Source: Muribaculaceae bacterium
GTDB taxonomy: Bacteria; Bacteroidota; Bacteroidia; Bacteroidales; Muribaculaceae
Direction of reading: 5' to 3'
Assembly: GCA_022510405.1 (NCBI GenBank)
Contig: JAFLTP010000008.1
Coordinates: forward strand, 1-64,000
DNA length: 64,000 nucleotides
Numbering within the stretch: the first letter of the stretch is position 1; each line of letters starts with the position of its first letter. Under the pieces are notes generated by a model. That model was not told where the DNA came from. It did not search any database and worked only from the letters and a program-made list of their open reading frames with translations. The translations under genes were made by a program, and so were the position numbers. Positions 1 to 8,863 of this stretch are shown in pieces.

Positions 1-382
1 CTGACAAAATTTCTTTAGGATTGCCGATTAATATGTCTCTCGAAAATACATCAAAGAAACATGAGTCAACTGCAAAGGTTGAAACATTGTAAGTGTTTTT
101 TTCTTCATCCTTAAAGACTCCGTCGGAGTATCCGGTAAGCCTTGTGGCTGCTTCAACGCCGGGGATCTCTGATTTAAATCCGGGCGCCACTCCACCGCTA
201 ATTTGACCGAACTTCTCATCTCCTTCGCCTCGGTCAACATTAGTCATAATCTTATAAATTCTTTCTGAGTCCTGATAAGCAGTATCATAAGAAATCTCAT
301 AGAAGATCTTCGCGATAAGAATGATTCCTATGGTCATTCCTAATGATAAAGAAAACACCTTTATAATAGTATCTCGTTTCAT
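1..382 (-). CDS. FtsX/MacB-type ABC transporter permease, N-terminal part (cut by window edge)
   Basis: I read 127 codons from an ATG 27 bp downstream of the preceding permease's stop; the frame stays open to the window edge, so the C-terminus is missing. The product begins MKRDTIIKV, has one hydrophobic segment at about residues 7-26 and then the soluble start of a periplasmic MacB_PCD-like loop (TAYQDSERIYKI resembles the upstream permease's NCGIKDSERIYLL). This is the usual start of the FtsX-family permeases that pair with LolD-like ATPases. Two such genes in tandem are common in Bacteroidetes efflux loci, so it is probably part of the same operon. Substrate unknown. Confidence 0.75.
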   Translation of the reverse strand, partial: MKRDTIIKVFSLSLGMTIGIILIAKIFYEISYDTAYQDSERIYKIMTNVDRGEGDEKFGQISGGVAPGFKSEIPGVEAATRLTGYSDGVFKDEEKNTYNVSTFAVDSCFFDVFSRDILIGNPKEILS

Positions 383-409
383 GAATCCAAAATTTCCAAG
401 ATATATCCT

Positions 410-2773
410 TTATTCTGTCCTAAGAGACTCGACTGGATTGGCAGTGGCTGCTTTGTAAGAACGTAGTGTTACAACGCCGGTAGTGATCAAAAGTACTGCT
501 AATAGGGCTACAAAGAATACCCAGATATAAATCGGAGTTTTGTATGCGTAGGCTTCCAAATAAGTTCTCATTATCCACAAGCTAATCGGCACAGCTATTA
601 TAAAGCTAACAATTATAATTTTTATGAATTTCATATTAAACATTCCTAGAATTTCTTCAACTGTAGCTCCGTTCACACGTCTTATTCCAATCTCTTTCTT
701 ACGTCTTTCAGTATCAAACATCACCAAACCGAAAACACCCATTAACGATATTACTATAGCCAATAAAGTGAAGAGATTGATTAGCATGGAAAGATTTTTT
801 TCTTTGTAGTATACATACTCCAACGTTTCATCGAAAGAATCAATCTGATATTGGTTTTCGTTAATCTCAGGATCCATTTCTTTCAATATCTGAATTATTT
901 TATTTCTAACTTCCTCCGGATTAGCTGAGGGTGAGGTTCTTACATACATTTGTTGAAGTTCTCCCCATGGATATTTCCCATACAGATAGAAACAGAAAGC
1001 TCCTCCAATGTCCCTTAGCGGCTTATATTTGAAGTCATCAGAGAAACCTATTACTTCAGCAGGATTTTCGTCATCTCTATGACCTGTGAAACGGTCACCG
1101 ATTTTAAAGTCATATTTTTCACGGGCTTCCTTGTTCATGATAAACAAACCGTTTTCGTTCTCATTATCCGATTTACCAAAATCTCTTCCTTCATCGATTG
1201 CTATGTCCATAAATTTAAGAAAATTCCAAGCAACTGGATATACTTGCAACGAGATTTGTTCTCCATTGAAATTTCTCCCCCAACCCATACGTCCTTCCGC
1301 AACCATAGGTCCTGCAGCCCATGTTACATCAGTTATAGCGGTGTCTTGCAACAGTCTACTTTCAACTGCATCGGCTTTGGATGCAACATTTGGAGAAACT
1401 CTGACTGAATATAAATTTTCTTTATTAAATCCCAGGTCATAATTTAACATATACCTCCTTTGCTGGTTTATTACAATAGCACAAACCACAAGTATTAAAG
1501 ATATTGTGAATTGAAAACCAATTAATCCTGTCCTAAAGGCATTCCCTCTGCTTGAAGAACCAATGAAACCTCTTATTGCAAGAGCAGGATTGAAAGATGT
1601 GATATATGAGGCAGGGAATATTGATGATATGATCCCAATTGCCAAGGCTGCACCGATTGTAATAAAAGTCAACCCCCAGTGATATTTAAACAATACAGAC
1701 GTGTTGATTAGATTAGCATAAGGTGAATGAGCAAATATTACCACAAGGATGGCTCCAAATCCCAAGGCTACCATTACATAGAATAGTGATTCTTTGACGA
1801 TTGAAATAATTAGACTTTTTCGTCGGCTACCTAACATTTTTCTAATATTGATTTCCTTCAATTTCACAGGAACCAATGCAAAGAAGAAATTGAAATAGTT
1901 TATAAAGGCTATTATGATTATCAATATGGCGACACCCAAAAGCGTCATTGTGGTTGTCTTGTTGCCTTTATTTCCAACAGAATTCACTATGGGATTAAGA
2001 TATATGTCATTTAACGCGAAAAACCTTAATCCGTATCTTTTAATCTTTTCATCAATACTCTCATTCGATTTTCCTTCCTCGTCTTTAAACCAATTTCTCA
2101 AATGAATATCTAACGCCGAGTTAATTTCCTCATCAGAAACTCCGGGTTGAAATTTCACAAAATAATTATAACTCCATTGACCCCAACTTTCAAAATCTTG
2201 ATCCCCAATATTATATAGCGCATCATGCAAAGTAAAGTCACTATTCTCCGGGAAATCTCTATATATGACTGCTATGACCCAATCGTAACCTGCTAATCTG
2301 ACATGATCTCCTATCTTAATTCCATATCGAGAGGCGTATGACTCTGACATAGCTAAACCATTCTTTACCCAATCAGTCCAACTGCCTTCAATTAAGTCGT
2401 AACCTAAAGCGTCCACACCTTCGTTGGTTGCTCTTGATAATTTGATGTCTATAGGATCAGATTCTTCAGTCAGATATAATTCCCCAAAATAATCAGCACT
2501 TGGTATAATAAGACCTCCACTTTCAATTATCCCTATCCCATCTATGATACCCTCGCTGATTGGTCTATTTACATAAGGAGAAAATTTACCTTCATTATAA
2601 CCGTCTGCTGAAGTCAATAAATAAATTCTTTCACTATCCTTAATCCCACAATTATAGGTCAAGTCATAATGCACTTGTACTATAATAATATAGAGAGCTG
2701 TGAATGCAAAGGTTAACCCGATTATATTAAGAAGGGTGGAAACTAATGTATTTCCTTTACTATAGATGCGCAT
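410..2773 (-). CDS. FtsX-family ABC transporter permease (MacB-like)
   Basis: A 787-residue inner-membrane permease. One transmembrane helix near residues 12-33 is followed by a large periplasmic domain (about 35-275, MacB_PCD type). Then come helices near 277-303, 330-352, 372-395 and 415-437, a second extracytoplasmic domain (about 440-660), and three C-terminal helices between about 664 and 777. This duplicated arrangement is typical of Bacteroidetes permeases working with a LolD/MacB-type ATPase. ERRKKEIGIRRVNGAT before the C-terminal helices is a typical FtsX-family motif. The gene follows the ATPase gene by 39 bp and belongs to the TolC-adaptor-ATPase-permease operon. A role in exporting a peptide, antibiotic or lipid is inferred from family and context only. 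Confidence 0.88.
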   Translation of the reverse strand: MRIYSKGNTLVSTLLNIIGLTFAFTALYIIIVQVHYDLTYNCGIKDSERIYLLTSADGYNEGKFSPYVNRPISEGIIDGIGIIESGGLIIPSADYFGELYLTEESDPIDIKLSRATNEGVDALGYDLIEGSWTDWVKNGLAMSESYASRYGIKIGDHVRLAGYDWVIAVIYRDFPENSDFTLHDALYNIGDQDFESWGQWSYNYFVKFQPGVSDEEINSALDIHLRNWFKDEEGKSNESIDEKIKRYGLRFFALNDIYLNPIVNSVGNKGNKTTTMTLLGVAILIIIIAFINYFNFFFALVPVKLKEINIRKMLGSRRKSLIISIVKESLFYVMVALGFGAILVVIFAHSPYANLINTSVLFKYHWGLTFITIGAALAIGIISSIFPASYITSFNPALAIRGFIGSSSRGNAFRTGLIGFQFTISLILVVCAIVINQQRRYMLNYDLGFNKENLYSVRVSPNVASKADAVESRLLQDTAITDVTWAAGPMVAEGRMGWGRNFNGEQISLQVYPVAWNFLKFMDIAIDEGRDFGKSDNENENGLFIMNKEAREKYDFKIGDRFTGHRDDENPAEVIGFSDDFKYKPLRDIGGAFCFYLYGKYPWGELQQMYVRTSPSANPEEVRNKIIQILKEMDPEINENQYQIDSFDETLEYVYYKEKNLSMLINLFTLLAIVISLMGVFGLVMFDTERRKKEIGIRRVNGATVEEILGMFNMKFIKIIIVSFIIAVPISLWIMRTYLEAYAYKTPIYIWVFFVALLAVLLITTGVVTLRSYKAATANPVESLRTE

Positions 2774-2812
2774 CCGTAAAATTTAGAATTAAAATTTAAA
2801 AGAGCTGTCAAA

Positions 2813-3493
2813 TTATAAACTGTTGGAGATATCCGAGACGATTTTTCCATCGAGTAGGTCTATGGTACGTTGAGCTTTGGCTGCATCTTTAGGAGAGTGG
2901 GTAACCATGACAATTGTTGTGCCTTCCTGATTCAGTTCCGTCAATAGGTTCATAACCTCAAGACCATTCTTTGAATCAAGATTACCTGTAGGTTCGTCTG
3001 CGAGTATCAGTTTAGGATTGGAAACTACAGCTCTTGCTATTGCCACACGTTGTTGCTGTCCTCCGGAAAGTTGGCGAGGAAAATGTTTTGCACGATGACT
3101 GATATTCATTCGCTTCATAATGTCTGTTACCCTTTTCTTACGCTCCGAGGAGGAGATATTCAGATATTTCAAAGGGAGTTCGATATTCTCAAACACATTG
3201 AGTTCATCAATAAGATTGAAACTTTGGAAAACGAAACCGATATTACCTTTGCGGAATTTGGTTCTCTCTTTTTCTTTGAGGCCTGCTACCTCGACATCAC
3301 CGAATTTATAACTACCTCCGGAGGGGTTATCAAGAAGACCGAGAATGTTAAGGAGAGTTGATTTGCCACATCCTGAGGGTCCCATGATTGCGACAAATTC
3401 ACCATCCTTAATTTCCATTGATACTCCATTCAACGCTGTTGTTTCTATCTCGTCAGTGCGAAAGATTTTTGAAAGATTGTCTACTTTTATCAT
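2813..3493 (-). CDS. ABC transporter ATP-binding protein (LolD/MacB type)
   Basis: A cytoplasmic nucleotide-binding subunit of 226 residues, the usual length of a stand-alone LolD-like ATPase. Walker [10 protein letters not shown] lies at 38-46, the Q-loop Gln at 90, the signature LSGGQ at 142-146, Walker B LILADE followed by PTGNLD at 162-173, and the H-loop His at 199. All catalytic motifs look intact. It sits between the HlyD-like adaptor and the FtsX permease genes, so it should power that tripartite exporter (mechanotransmission type, like MacAB-TolC). The 147-bp gap upstream is an unusual AAC-rich tract, annotated separately. Substrate not deducible. Confidence 0.95.
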   Translation of the reverse strand: MIKVDNLSKIFRTDEIETTALNGVSMEIKDGEFVAIMGPSGCGKSTLLNILGLLDNPSGGSYKFGDVEVAGLKEKERTKFRKGNIGFVFQSFNLIDELNVFENIELPLKYLNISSSERKKRVTDIMKRMNISHRAKHFPRQLSGGQQQRVAIARAVVSNPKLILADEPTGNLDSKNGLEVMNLLTELNQEGTTIVMVTHSPKDAAKAQRTIDLLDGKIVSDISNSL

Positions 3494-3505
3494 GATTGGT
3501 TATTT

Positions 3506-3612
3506 TTTGTTGTTATTGTTGTTGGTGTTGTTATTGTTGTTGATGTAATTATTGTTTTTGTTGGGGTTAATGTTGTTATTGATGTTGGTGATGTTATTGT
3601 TGGTATTTTTGA
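3506..3612 (-). repeat. AAC/AAT-rich simple-sequence tract before the ABC ATPase gene
   Basis: The gap between the adaptor and ATPase genes is almost entirely GTT/ATT triplets on the + strand, so the mRNA is rich in AAC and AAU and almost free of G. An 18-bp unit is tandemly duplicated at 3509-3526 and 3527-3544, with one base changed near its end. The tract comes to within about a dozen bases of the ATG. It probably acts as an unstructured leader or spacer. It can be translated in one frame as a Thr/Ile-rich ORF, but I do not regard that as a gene. Confidence 0.8.
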
Positions 3613-3640
3613 AATTATTTTGAAATAAAGAACATCAAAA

Positions 3641-4897
3641 CTAAAATATAAGTGTTTCGTTGTCACCGAACCTTTCATATGAAGAGACAATGACTTGCTC
3701 TCCGGGTTCAAGACCTTCCGTCACTTCATAATACTGTGGATTCTGCCTTCCTATTTTTATATCTCGCTTTGTAGCTTTATTTCCATTTTTATCGATCACA
3801 TATATCCACCTTCCTCCGGTTTTCTGATAGAAGGTTCCTCGTGGTATGATAATTGCTTCTTCAGGCTGACCTAATTGGAGATCGAGATAATATGTCTGAC
3901 CTCGCCTCAAATTTTCAGGATGGTCTTCTTCAAATTTGAAATCTGCCTGGAATTTCCCTTCTCTCACTTCCGGATAAACTTTTCTCAAAATCACTTCATA
4001 TTGCTTTCCTTGTCGATCGAAGTTTGCTATCAATCCGGGAATCACCCTGTCGATATAATGCTCATCAATCTTAGTTTCCAATTTATAACTGTCCATGGAA
4101 TTTATCTGGCCTATCATTGCTCCCTCAACCAAAGACTGACCTAAATTGACATCCAAAAGACCCAATTCACCATCAATGGGTGCCCTCACTAACAGTTTCT
4201 CTTTCCTTCTTCTAATCATGTCCATATTTAGCCGCATATTTCCAAGACTTTGTTGCATCTGCTGTATTTCGACGCCACGATATAGAGAGTCCTGAATGGC
4301 TCGTTCCTTCACCAACTGATATCTCTTTTGGGCCAATTCGTAGTCCTCTTTTGCTTTGAGGTAATCTTCCTTAGGAATCAATTTATCTGTATATAAGGCT
4401 TCCTGTTGTTTAAAATTACGAAGATTTCGCTGAACATCCGTTGACAACTGGAGTTCTTCCTGCCTCACTGAAAGTTTCTGTTGCTCCATTTGAATCATAG
4501 TGTTGCGAAGAATATTCTCTTTTTCAGCTAATTCGGCTTCAGCATTAAGTATCTGTAAATCCAGATTGTCGTTAGACAAAATCAAGATGGGATCTCCCGT
4601 TTTAACTTGTGAACCCTCTTCTTTCAGTATTTCCTGAACAATTCCTCCTTCGTGGGGTGACAATTGGACTGATACCAAAGGTTGCACACTTCCAGAAACG
4701 CGGGTATAATCATTGAATTCGCCTTTCTCAACAGTCGCTGTAGTAAGATTGTTCTTATCCACTCTCAAGCTGTCGGAAGTAGTTGTTACCAAAAGCACAA
4801 TTATAGTAATTATTATTATGCCTCCGACCCACCAAGGGAGAGCTTTTTTTGTTATGGCTTTTCGCCATCCTTTTATTTTTGGTAATTCCTTGTCCAT
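3641..4897 (-). CDS. Efflux periplasmic adaptor subunit (HlyD/MacA family)
   Basis: A 418-residue membrane-fusion protein. A short cytoplasmic N-terminus is followed by one membrane anchor at about residues 22-41. The first half of a lipoyl/barrel-sandwich domain (VSVQLSPHEGGIVQEILKEEGSQVKTGDPI, positions about 76-105) precedes a long coiled-coil hairpin rich in E, K and Q (about 115-235). The second lipoyl half (VRAPIDGELG) and beta-barrel/membrane-proximal domains complete the protein. The family links an inner-membrane transporter to TolC across the periplasm. It lies between tolC and the ABC ATPase gene, so it should be the MacA-like adaptor of this exporter. Confidence 0.93.
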   Translation of the reverse strand: MDKELPKIKGWRKAITKKALPWWVGGIIIITIIVLLVTTTSDSLRVDKNNLTTATVEKGEFNDYTRVSGSVQPLVSVQLSPHEGGIVQEILKEEGSQVKTGDPILILSNDNLDLQILNAEAELAEKENILRNTMIQMEQQKLSVRQEELQLSTDVQRNLRNFKQQEALYTDKLIPKEDYLKAKEDYELAQKRYQLVKERAIQDSLYRGVEIQQMQQSLGNMRLNMDMIRRRKEKLLVRAPIDGELGLLDVNLGQSLVEGAMIGQINSMDSYKLETKIDEHYIDRVIPGLIANFDRQGKQYEVILRKVYPEVREGKFQADFKFEEDHPENLRRGQTYYLDLQLGQPEEAIIIPRGTFYQKTGGRWIYVIDKNGNKATKRDIKIGRQNPQYYEVTEGLEPGEQVIVSSYERFGDNETLIF

Positions 4898-5050
4898 TTG
4901 TGTTGTTGGTGGTGTTGTTGTTTTTAGTGTTGTTAGTGTTTTTATTGTTATTATTGTTTTTTAGTGTTATTATTGTTTTTTAGTGTTGTTAGTGTTTTTA
5001 TTGTTTTTGGTGTTGTTAGTGTTTTTAGTGTAGCGAGTGTTATTGGTGGC
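4898..5050 (-). repeat. AAC/AAT-rich simple-sequence tract before the adaptor gene
   Basis: The intergenic region upstream of the adaptor consists of GTT, ATT and GTG triplets with T-runs on the + strand; on the mRNA it is AAC/AAU/ACU with A-runs and essentially no G. A 19-bp unit (TTATTATTGTTTTTTAGTG on the + strand) is perfectly duplicated in tandem at 4948-4966 and 4967-4985, a mark of replication slippage or unequal recombination. The tract touches the start codon. It is of the same kind as the tract before the ATPase gene. Confidence 0.8.
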
Positions 5051-5118
5051 TGTATGAAATAAAGCAATAAAACACATTAAAAACTTAAAAATATTATAAG
5101 CAATAAGAACATAAAAAC

Positions 5119-6450
5119 TTAAAACTGATTTATATAATCTATTCCTGAATAATATTTCACGACTGCCTGTTTGATAAGATATTTTAGAAGGGAGTTCAGT
5201 TCGTCCGATTTCCCCTTAAGATAATTATTGTTGGCAGTCTGAAATTCAAGTGGTGAAATCAATCCTTGTTCCAATTTCTTTTGATTTAATCTGAATGCCT
5301 CTTCCTGAACAGAGGATTTTCTTAAAGACTGGAGGTAAGCCATAGAAGCTCCTTCACAATCCTGTACGGCTCTTTTCACTTCCATCTCTATATCCATCTT
5401 TTTCTGATCAAGTTCCAAACGGGCATTATTGTAAGCATGTTTTTTCTTCTGGATATTGGCTACTCCCTTTAATCTGTTATATAGTGGCACGGTGAATCCT
5501 AATTCTATATATTCTCCCATATTGTTACGAAATTGATTCCTATATGATTCAGCCATATAACCGGAATAAGTGTAATAACTTGTGTTCCATCCACCATATA
5601 AAGTCACGGTAGGTAATAACGACCATTTCGCAACCCTTAACTCCCGTTTGGAACTCTCAACATTCCAAGCCGCCATCTTAACCTCAGGATTATTATCCAT
5701 TGCTAACAATGTTATCATTTCAGGGTCAAAACTTTCCTCTATAAAGTCAGGTAAGGATTGGTCAACATTCAGTTCTTCATCTTCGTCCCAGAATAAAAGT
5801 GCTTTTAGTGTCATCAATTGGTCGGTAGCCATATTTTCTGTAGAGATTACATCGTATTGCCTGTCTGCCAAATCTGCCTCCATCTGAATGACATCGGCAT
5901 AACCTTTTACACCCAATTCTTCTTGTTTCTTGGCAAGTGACAATGCCTGCTCTGCATCTTTGACAAGATTCTTATATACTATACAAAGTCTTGAATAATA
6001 GACCACATTGTAATAAGCTTCCATCACCGCAAGACAGATATCAGCTTCAATTTGTTTTTCTTGAGATTGTGAGATCAGAAGTCCGGTTTTGGAAATTTTG
6101 ATATTGTTAACAGCTGACAGTCCGTCAAATAGATCTATATAGGCTGAAAGGGAGTAATTGTTATGAAACGAAGTCTGATTGAAATAAGTGTTGGTTTGCG
6201 GGTCTATACTTCGGCCGAAATTATAATATGCGTATGTGGAAGCATTCACCACCGGAGTGAAAGCACTCAAAACAGCATCACGAATTTCAAGTCTTTTGTC
6301 AGAGATATCAGCTTTCTGGATTTTGATCTTGGTGGATTTGGAAATTGCATACTCCATACAATCATGAAGAGTCATCAGCCTTGACTCTGCCCGTATTGGA
6401 GCAAGAGTCAAGACGATGAACAAAGAGAAAACTGTAATATTTTTCAACAT
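5119..6450 (-). CDS. TolC family outer-membrane efflux protein
   Basis: About 443 residues beginning MLKNITVFSLFIVLTLAPIRA, a Sec signal peptide cut near residue 21. Two OEP-type alpha-helical repeats follow, with TolC-like motifs such as LLISQSQEKQIEADICLAVMEAYYNVVY in the first half and ELGFTVPLYNRLKGVANIQKKKHAYNNARLEL in the second. I place the start at the internal ATG. The longer reading begins with a TTG that lies inside the sigma-54 promoter and would put 14 charged residues before the signal peptide. It is the first gene after the regulators and provides the outer-membrane channel for the downstream adaptor, ATPase and permease. Confidence 0.92.
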   Translation of the reverse strand: MLKNITVFSLFIVLTLAPIRAESRLMTLHDCMEYAISKSTKIKIQKADISDKRLEIRDAVLSAFTPVVNASTYAYYNFGRSIDPQTNTYFNQTSFHNNYSLSAYIDLFDGLSAVNNIKISKTGLLISQSQEKQIEADICLAVMEAYYNVVYYSRLCIVYKNLVKDAEQALSLAKKQEELGVKGYADVIQMEADLADRQYDVISTENMATDQLMTLKALLFWDEDEELNVDQSLPDFIEESFDPEMITLLAMDNNPEVKMAAWNVESSKRELRVAKWSLLPTVTLYGGWNTSYYTYSGYMAESYRNQFRNNMGEYIELGFTVPLYNRLKGVANIQKKKHAYNNARLELDQKKMDIEMEVKRAVQDCEGASMAYLQSLRKSSVQEEAFRLNQKKLEQGLISPLEFQTANNNYLKGKSDELNSLLKYLIKQAVVKYYSGIDYINQF

Positions 6451-6475
6451 TTTTTCAATTTTACACTTCCATTTA

Positions 6476-6492
6476 TACAATGAGCGTGCCAA
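6476..6492 (-). promoter_or_regulatory. Sigma-54 (-24/-12) promoter for the tolC-exporter operon
   Basis: Read on the minus strand the sequence is TTGGCACGCTCATTGTA. The sigma-54 consensus is TGGCACG-N4-TTGC, and this site matches every defined base except the last (T for C), with exact spacing. Transcription would begin about 12 bases downstream, near 6465, some 15 bases before the tolC ATG at 6450. A sigma-54 activator gene with an intact GSFTGA loop lies just upstream, which strongly supports the call. Confidence 0.8.
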
Positions 6493-6542
6493 AAATCTTA
6501 AAATGCTGATTTATAGAATATTATCAAAATATTATATTTTCA

Positions 6543-6600
6543 AAAAGTGTAAAGTCTTTACACTTTTGTAAAGTCCCCTCTTTACAATCTTTACACTTTT
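6543..6600 (-). promoter_or_regulatory. Palindromic activator-binding array (putative enhancer for the NtrC-type regulator)
   Basis: A perfect inverted repeat with 12-bp arms, AAAAGTGTAAAG at 6543-6554 and CTTTACACTTTT at 6556-6567, is centred on one base. A second inverted repeat, TTGTAAAG and CTTTACAA at 6566-6573 and 6580-6587, overlaps it. A third copy of CTTTACACTTTT lies at 6589-6600, exactly 33 bp from the first, about three helical turns. The array lies roughly 55-120 bp upstream of the -24/-12 promoter, a typical enhancer distance. Binding by the adjacent regulator is inferred. Confidence 0.7.
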
Positions 6601-6635
6601 CTTTTCACTTTAGAAAAATAATTCTGAATCCTTTT

Positions 6636-7505
6636 CTAAATAAAGGAGAGTTCGAAAATTGTTTCCGTAGAATTGCTGCGTAAAAGGTCTATGCTGCCTT
6701 TATGATATCGCATAATCTGACGGCATACACTTAAGCCAATACCTGTCCCGTCTTCTTTAGTTGTATAAAATGGTATGAATATCTGCTCTTGAGCTTCAAC
6801 AGGAACCGGTTTGCCATCATTCTTTATCCAAAGTACAATGGAATCGTCGGACAATATTTTTAGATGAAAGTCAATGTTGCGGGCTTCAGCTTGCCATGCA
6901 TTCTTAATCAAATTTTGAATAACCTGAGTAATTTGGATCTCATCAACATAAACACTCACATCATCTTCAGGGAGCTGCATTGATACATTCACATTCTTCT
7001 CAGAAAGAAATTGCTCATTAATTTTTACAGTCTTCTCGATAATTTTTTTCAAATCGATCTTTTGCCTAACCGGTTTTGCTATACCGGTTATCTGCCGATA
7101 AGTATTCACAAACTCAATAAGATGGTGTGAAGAATCTGAAATTATATCTAGACTTTCCTTTAGTATTTCGTCATTTTTAATTTTTTCATTTTTATTCAAG
7201 GAATCAGTCAAACTTACCACGGGAGCCAAGGTATTCATTATCTCATGGGTCAAGACTCGGGTAAGCTTAGTCCATGATTCCTGTTCGTTTGCAATCTTTT
7301 GCTTTTCAAAAATTCCCCTTAACCTGTTTAGTGATTTGTTTAAGCTGTCTTTCTCCCTGAATTTGAAATTGGTTTCCCCATCCTCAAAAGCATCAAACAT
7401 ATAATTGATTTTCCTGATGGTTTTGTGTCTTGTTATAGCTAAAGTGGCTAAAATTGCCATTATAGCTACTGTGACCACAATACCAATCCAAATCCAGATA
7501 TCCAT
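6636..7505 (-). CDS. Sensor histidine kinase
   Basis: A 289-residue kinase with one N-terminal transmembrane helix (about 4-24), a short HAMP-like linker and no large sensory domain. The H-box is TRVLTHEIMNTLAP with His87, the N-box is IQNLIKNAWQ near 195-204 and the G-box is DGTGIGLSVCRQIM near 250. The C-terminus is compact. The gene shares one base with the response-regulator stop (TAATG), indicating translational coupling. It should phosphorylate the adjacent NtrC-type regulator. With almost no periplasmic part, it probably senses membrane state or an intracellular signal, but this is inference. Confidence 0.92.
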   Translation of the reverse strand: MDIWIWIGIVVTVAIMAILATLAITRHKTIRKINYMFDAFEDGETNFKFREKDSLNKSLNRLRGIFEKQKIANEQESWTKLTRVLTHEIMNTLAPVVSLTDSLNKNEKIKNDEILKESLDIISDSSHHLIEFVNTYRQITGIAKPVRQKIDLKKIIEKTVKINEQFLSEKNVNVSMQLPEDDVSVYVDEIQITQVIQNLIKNAWQAEARNIDFHLKILSDDSIVLWIKNDGKPVPVEAQEQIFIPFYTTKEDGTGIGLSVCRQIMRYHKGSIDLLRSNSTETIFELSFI

Positions 7506-8836
7506 TATAGGTTATATTTATTCATTTTAGAATATAAAGTTGGCCTACTCATATTGAGTAATTTAGCTGCCTTACTGATATTTCTTCCGGTTTTCATTAA
7601 AGCATCGGATATCAATGTTTTCTCATCCTTAGTAGCACCAGCCTTATTGCATCCGTAACAATCTTGTTGCACTCCTGCTTTTAGATCCTCAAATTTCAAA
7701 GTTTCTCCCTCTGAGAAAATCACTGCTTTCTCTATCTGCTGTTTTAATTCACGTATGTTTCCGGGCCAATTATATTCTTGCAGATACAATACTGCTTCCT
7801 TTGCGATGCTTTCTACATTCTTATGATATTTGTTTGAATAAATTTGAAGAAAATGATTAGCCAATCCGATAATATCTTCTTTTCTCTCCCTTAAAGACGG
7901 TATGGCAATTTGGAGTCCTGCAAGCCTATAGAACAAATCTTCACGGAACCGGCCCTCCGCCACTTCCTTTTTCAGGTCTTTATTCGTGGCACTGATTATT
8001 CTTATATCTATCGGTATTTCCTTATTTCCTCCGACTTTTGTTATAACCCGATTTTGTAGTGCTCTTAAAAGCTTTGCTTGGGACGTCAATGAAAGATTGC
8101 CAATTTCATCTAAAAATATAGTGCCTTCCTGAGCTTGTTCAAATTTTCCTTTATGATCGGATACAGCTCCCGTAAAGGAGCCTTTCATATGACCGAAAAG
8201 TTCACTTTCGAATAGCGTGTCGGTTATGGCACCCATATCAACCGCCACAAAAGGCTTATCATTCCTGTCGCTTAGAGAGAAAATTTCTTTAGCCACTAAA
8301 TCTTTACCGACTCCATTTTCACCGGTAATTAAAATTGATATATCCGTTGGGGCTACCTTATCTATCACTTCCCTTATCTCTTCAATTTTTGATGTAGAAC
8401 CCCAGTAGATGGAATCATAAGATTTTGGATCTGATTTTGGTTTTCTCTTGCTTTTTGCTACAGCCTTCCTGAGTGTTTCTATAAGATTATCATTGTCCCA
8501 TGGTTTTTCAATAAAATCAAAAGCCCCTCTTTTCATACCTTCCACAGCCAAAGGTATATCACCGTAGGCAGTAAACAGAACAACCTCAATTCCCGGATAT
8601 TTAGATTTTATCTCTTTCAGATAAAAAAGACCTTCGTTCCCTGAATTTATTGTGGCTTTAAAATTCATGTCAAGCAGAACTACATCCGGCTTAAATTCAC
8701 GAATAGATGTTGAAATCTCGTTAGGAGATCCAATTGTTAAAATTTCCTCAAAATGAGGAGATAACACCACTTTTAGAGTTCTTCTAACTCCCAAATTGTC
8801 ATCAACAATCAAGATTTTGCCGAAATTGTTACCCAT
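7505..8836 (-). CDS. Sigma-54-dependent response regulator (NtrC family)
   Basis: From the ATG (MGNNFGKILIVDD) the product is 443 residues. A longer reading would use a TTG two codons upstream. The receiver domain has Asp12/Asp13, phospho-acceptor Asp56, Thr89 and Lys111. The AAA+ domain has Walker A GENGVGKD at 172-179, the sigma-54 contact loop GSFTGA at 219-224 (Ser in place of the commoner Ala) and Walker B TIFLDEIG near 239-246. A Fis-type helix-turn-helix occupies about 418-441. All parts needed to activate RpoN-dependent transcription are present. The probable target is the -24/-12 promoter in front of the tolC operon downstream. Confidence 0.95.
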   Translation of the reverse strand: MGNNFGKILIVDDNLGVRRTLKVVLSPHFEEILTIGSPNEISTSIREFKPDVVLLDMNFKATINSGNEGLFYLKEIKSKYPGIEVVLFTAYGDIPLAVEGMKRGAFDFIEKPWDNDNLIETLRKAVAKSKRKPKSDPKSYDSIYWGSTSKIEEIREVIDKVAPTDISILITGENGVGKDLVAKEIFSLSDRNDKPFVAVDMGAITDTLFESELFGHMKGSFTGAVSDHKGKFEQAQEGTIFLDEIGNLSLTSQAKLLRALQNRVITKVGGNKEIPIDIRIISATNKDLKKEVAEGRFREDLFYRLAGLQIAIPSLRERKEDIIGLANHFLQIYSNKYHKNVESIAKEAVLYLQEYNWPGNIRELKQQIEKAVIFSEGETLKFEDLKAGVQQDCYGCNKAGATKDEKTLISDALMKTGRNISKAAKLLNMSRPTLYSKMNKYNL

Positions 8837-8855
8837 GATCAATCCTTTTGTTGGG

Positions 8856-8863
8856 CAAAATTA
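8856..8863 (-). promoter_or_regulatory. Candidate housekeeping -7 element of the regulator-kinase operon
   Basis: Minus-strand TAATTTTG matches TAnnTTTG exactly and ends 19 bases before the regulator ATG. No clear TTTG lies 19-21 bases further upstream, so this is a half-supported call. Confidence 0.4.

Noticed and set aside
3490-3711. A 73-codon Thr/Ile-rich open frame over the adaptor-ATPase gap
   Set aside because: It is the translation of the AAC/AAT simple-sequence tract and overlaps the adaptor's 3' end.
6451-6492. Longer TolC start (TTG) adding 14 residues
   Set aside because: The TTG is part of the -24 promoter element, and the added charged residues would bury the signal peptide.
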